From Henningerozyma blattae CBS 6284 (Eukaryota > Ascomycota > Saccharomycetes > Saccharomycetales > Saccharomycetaceae), in contig NC_020194.1 in the NCBI RefSeq assembly GCF_000315915.1, forward strand, positions 248,001 to 312,000: a stretch of DNA of 64,000 nucleotides, given 5' to 3'. Positions within the stretch are counted from its first letter, which is position 1, and each line of letters begins with the position of its first letter. Under the pieces are notes generated by a model. It saw only the letters and a program-made list of their open reading frames with translations. It had not been told where the DNA came from and ran no database searches. This document shows positions 62,028 to 64,000 of this stretch, in pieces. The translations under genes were made by a program, and so were the position numbers.

Positions 62028-62610
62028 TGAATATATTATTTCGCCAATGACGAAAGCAATTTTAATAATAGAAAACAGATAGGAATACTATTCCCTCCTT
62101 AGCTATTACGGCTATATTAAGCTTTATATGCAGACTCTTAATTTAACAATACTCCGAAAAAGGAACTTTAATAAATAAGCTCTCAGAGTAACATGTACAA
62201 ACGTTTTGTTATAACTGGAAGGTAGTTATAATTTTTCAGGTTCTTAGAGAAGACTGCTGGAAGTTAAATTCTCGGCGTTGATCACGAAAAAGCTGATGTA
62301 GCCCATAGCGGGAATTAAACTGAAGGTGACATCAGACAAGATCAGATAAGAATGGTTGGGTGATACAACAGGCTTTAATGTGGCCCAAGATAGACACATA
62401 TATTAAAAGGATATGAGTTCGAAAATATCGTTAAAATTAATAATATTTACAATATATAAATGTATAAGATATGTAATAATTTGAGTCTAACACTATAAAT
62501 GTGTGTGGATGAGAAAGATGATAATACTAACGTAAAATTTGAAGGATTAAAAAAACAAAAATGAGATGAAATAGAAAACGTGATGAATATGCAAAATTTA
62601 AAGTAGTTAA
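62028..62610. other. YIL067C promoter and RNR 3' flank
   Basis: 583 bases, AT-rich near RNR and more GC-rich at 62210-62400 upstream of the YIL067C-like gene, with one CACGAAA at 62283-62289. No gene is visible. Confidence 0.5.
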
Positions 62611-64000
62611 TTAACCAGAACACATTTCACAAGCTTCTGGATTATCGATCGCGCAAGCAACGACCTTAGAGTTGTAAATATCAATATCAGTTTTTTCTTC
62701 TTCAGCTTTGGTAGATTCTGCAGCTGACTTGTTAGCAGCAACGCCATCTGAGCTTGGTGGAGTTGTTGGTTTACTGTCAGTAACACTTAGCGAACTAACG
62801 CTTTCTGATAATGATGAGATTTCAGTCAATGCCGGAGTAGGATCTTTTTTTTCCTCAGTTGGTTTAGAAATTGCTTCAGCTAATTCGGCAGCGCCTTGAG
62901 CATCTTCACTAATATTTAATGGACGTGGTTTATAAGTTGGACGTTTTAGTTTGGAAAGATCAGCCACCTTGTTACCGGCTTGATCAGCTACCTTCTTATC
63001 AATGGTAAATTGAATAGCAGCGGAGGCAGCTTGCGTTCTTAAATAATACATACCTGTCTTCAAACCCTTTTGCCAACCATAGAAATGCATACTTGTCAAT
63101 TTACCCATAGTTGGAGCTTGAATATGAATATTCAAAGAATGAGATTGATCAATGAAAGCAGAACGATCAGCAGCTAAATCAATGATTTTCTTTTGAGAAA
63201 TTTCCCAAACAGTCTTATATAATTCTTTTAATTCTTGTGGAATATTTGGTAAATTTTGAATAGAACCATTGTCAGTAATTAAATGCTGTTTCATAGCATC
63301 ATCCCAAACACCCAAATCAACTAAATCACGTAATAAGTATGGATTAACGACTTGAAATTCCCCAGATAAAGTACGACGAGAATACATGTTTGAAGTAAAT
63401 GGTTCAAAACATTCATTATAACCTAAAATTTGAGAAGTAGAGGCAGTTGGCATTGGAGCTAAAACCAAAGAATTTCTCACACCATGCTTTTTAATCTTAG
63501 CTTTCAAAGAATCCCAATCCCATAAATCAGTTGGTTTCACGTTCCACATATCATACTGTAAAATACCTTGGGAAACTGGGGATCCTTCGTAGGAAGAATA
63601 AGGACCATCAACTTCAGCCAATTCACAAGAAGCTTCTAAAGAGGCATGGTATAAGGTTTCAAAAATATGAATATTTAATTCCTTAGCTCTATCAGATTCG
63701 AATGGAATACGTAATAATTGGTAAGTGTCAGCTAAACCTTGAATACCTAAGGCAATTGGTCTATGTCTCATATTAGAGTTTCTAGCTTCTGGAACTGGAT
63801 AATAGGAACGATCTATAACCTTGTTTAAATTACGAGTGATAACTTTACAAACGTCGTGCAATTTTTGGAAATTATAAGTTTGAGTAGTACCATCTGCTGC
63901 AGTTTCAATAAAGGCTGGTAGAGCAACAGAAGCTAAGTTACAAACAGCAGTTTCATCTGGAGCAGAATATTCAATAATTTCACAACATAAATTGGAAGAT
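62611..64000 (-). CDS. RNR3: Ribonucleotide reductase large subunit, C-terminal part (truncated by window edge)
   Basis: Class Ia R1 subunit, which reduces ribonucleoside diphosphates to dNDPs for DNA synthesis and repair. The coding frame is open to the right edge, so the N-terminal half lies outside the window. The visible part starts within the active-site region: NLCCEIIEY carries the thiyl-radical Cys and TAVCNLAS the redox partner Cys. [30 protein letters not shown] and the family barrel segments follow. The tail is a long Ser/Lys/Glu-rich linker of about 100 residues that ends in the CEMC dithiol that re-reduces the active site. RNR1 and RNR3 are duplicates; position beside YIL067C matches RNR3 (YIL066C), but the sequence cannot tell them apart and it could serve as the main RNR1. 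Confidence 0.9.
   Translation of the reverse strand, partial: SSNLCCEIIEYSAPDETAVCNLASVALPAFIETAADGTTQTYNFQKLHDVCKVITRNLNKVIDRSYYPVPEARNSNMRHRPIALGIQGLADTYQLLRIPFESDRAKELNIHIFETLYHASLEASCELAEVDGPYSSYEGSPVSQGILQYDMWNVKPTDLWDWDSLKAKIKKHGVRNSLVLAPMPTASTSQILGYNECFEPFTSNMYSRRTLSGEFQVVNPYLLRDLVDLGVWDDAMKQHLITDNGSIQNLPNIPQELKELYKTVWEISQKKIIDLAADRSAFIDQSHSLNIHIQAPTMGKLTSMHFYGWQKGLKTGMYYLRTQAASAAIQFTIDKKVADQAGNKVADLSKLKRPTYKPRPLNISEDAQGAAELAEAISKPTEEKKDPTPALTEISSLSESVSSLSVTDSKPTTPPSSDGVAANKSAAESTKAEEEKTDIDIYNSKVVACAIDNPEACEMCSG

Overview
This window is ordinary nuclear chromosome sequence from a budding yeast of the family Saccharomycetaceae. It is strongly AT-rich, genes sit on both strands, and introns are rare, short and carry the yeast signals GTATGT and TACTAAC. 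CTG codons fall at conserved leucine positions (for example in threonyl-tRNA synthetase), so this is not a CUG-serine yeast. Gene order is a shuffled mosaic of Saccharomyces cerevisiae blocks on chromosomes X/III and IX/V, with many intervening genes absent. That pattern is expected in a lineage descended from the whole-genome duplication. Long asparagine tracts and AT-richness suggest a genus such as Tetrapisispora, Vanderwaltozyma, Kazachstania or Naumovozyma; the species cannot be named from this sequence alone. A single N at 23333 in a poly-T run points to a draft assembly.

Layout: bases 1-27420 carry SWI3, ATG27, an unrecognised and possibly frameshifted ORF, PFD1, ATP12, a YJL181W-family gene, MNN11, GON7, SYP1, MNN5 and SWE1. 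This is the S. cerevisiae YJL176-YJL187 block with SYP1 (YCR030C) interleaved. Bases 27877-39664 carry RPS14 (spliced), SNT1, ELO2 and RRP43, the YCR031-YCR035 block without BPH1. Bases 40241-45028 carry AIR1 and THS1 (YIL079-YIL078). Bases 45482-48456 carry GET2 and UTP7 (YER083-YER082). Bases 48699-64000 carry SPO22 (spliced), a PIR cell-wall gene, HOP1, a YIL067C-type LCCL membrane protein and the C-terminal part of a ribonucleotide reductase large subunit that runs off the right edge (YIL073-YIL066).

The genes are housekeeping and regulatory: chromatin remodelling and deacetylation (SWI3, SNT1), autophagy (ATG27), chaperoning (PFD1, ATP12), Golgi mannan synthesis (MNN11, MNN5), endocytosis and morphogenesis (SYP1, SWE1), RNA processing (RRP43, AIR1, UTP7), translation (RPS14, THS1), tail-anchored protein insertion (GET2), meiotic axis and crossover factors (SPO22, HOP1), cell wall (PIR) and dNTP supply (RNR). 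G1/S promoter elements occur upstream of SWE1 and the YJL181W-family gene.

I found no convincing new biological system, mobile element, tRNA, centromere or CRISPR-like array. The points most worth a second look are: the orphan ORF at 4893-5911 with a probable frameshift; two short first exons (RPS14, SPO22) that simple ORF calling would miss; the probable later start of MNN11; the altered C-terminal sorting signal of Atg27; the uORF with a cryptic-intron-like structure before THS1; and the very long Asn tracts in Swe1 and the YJL181W-family protein.
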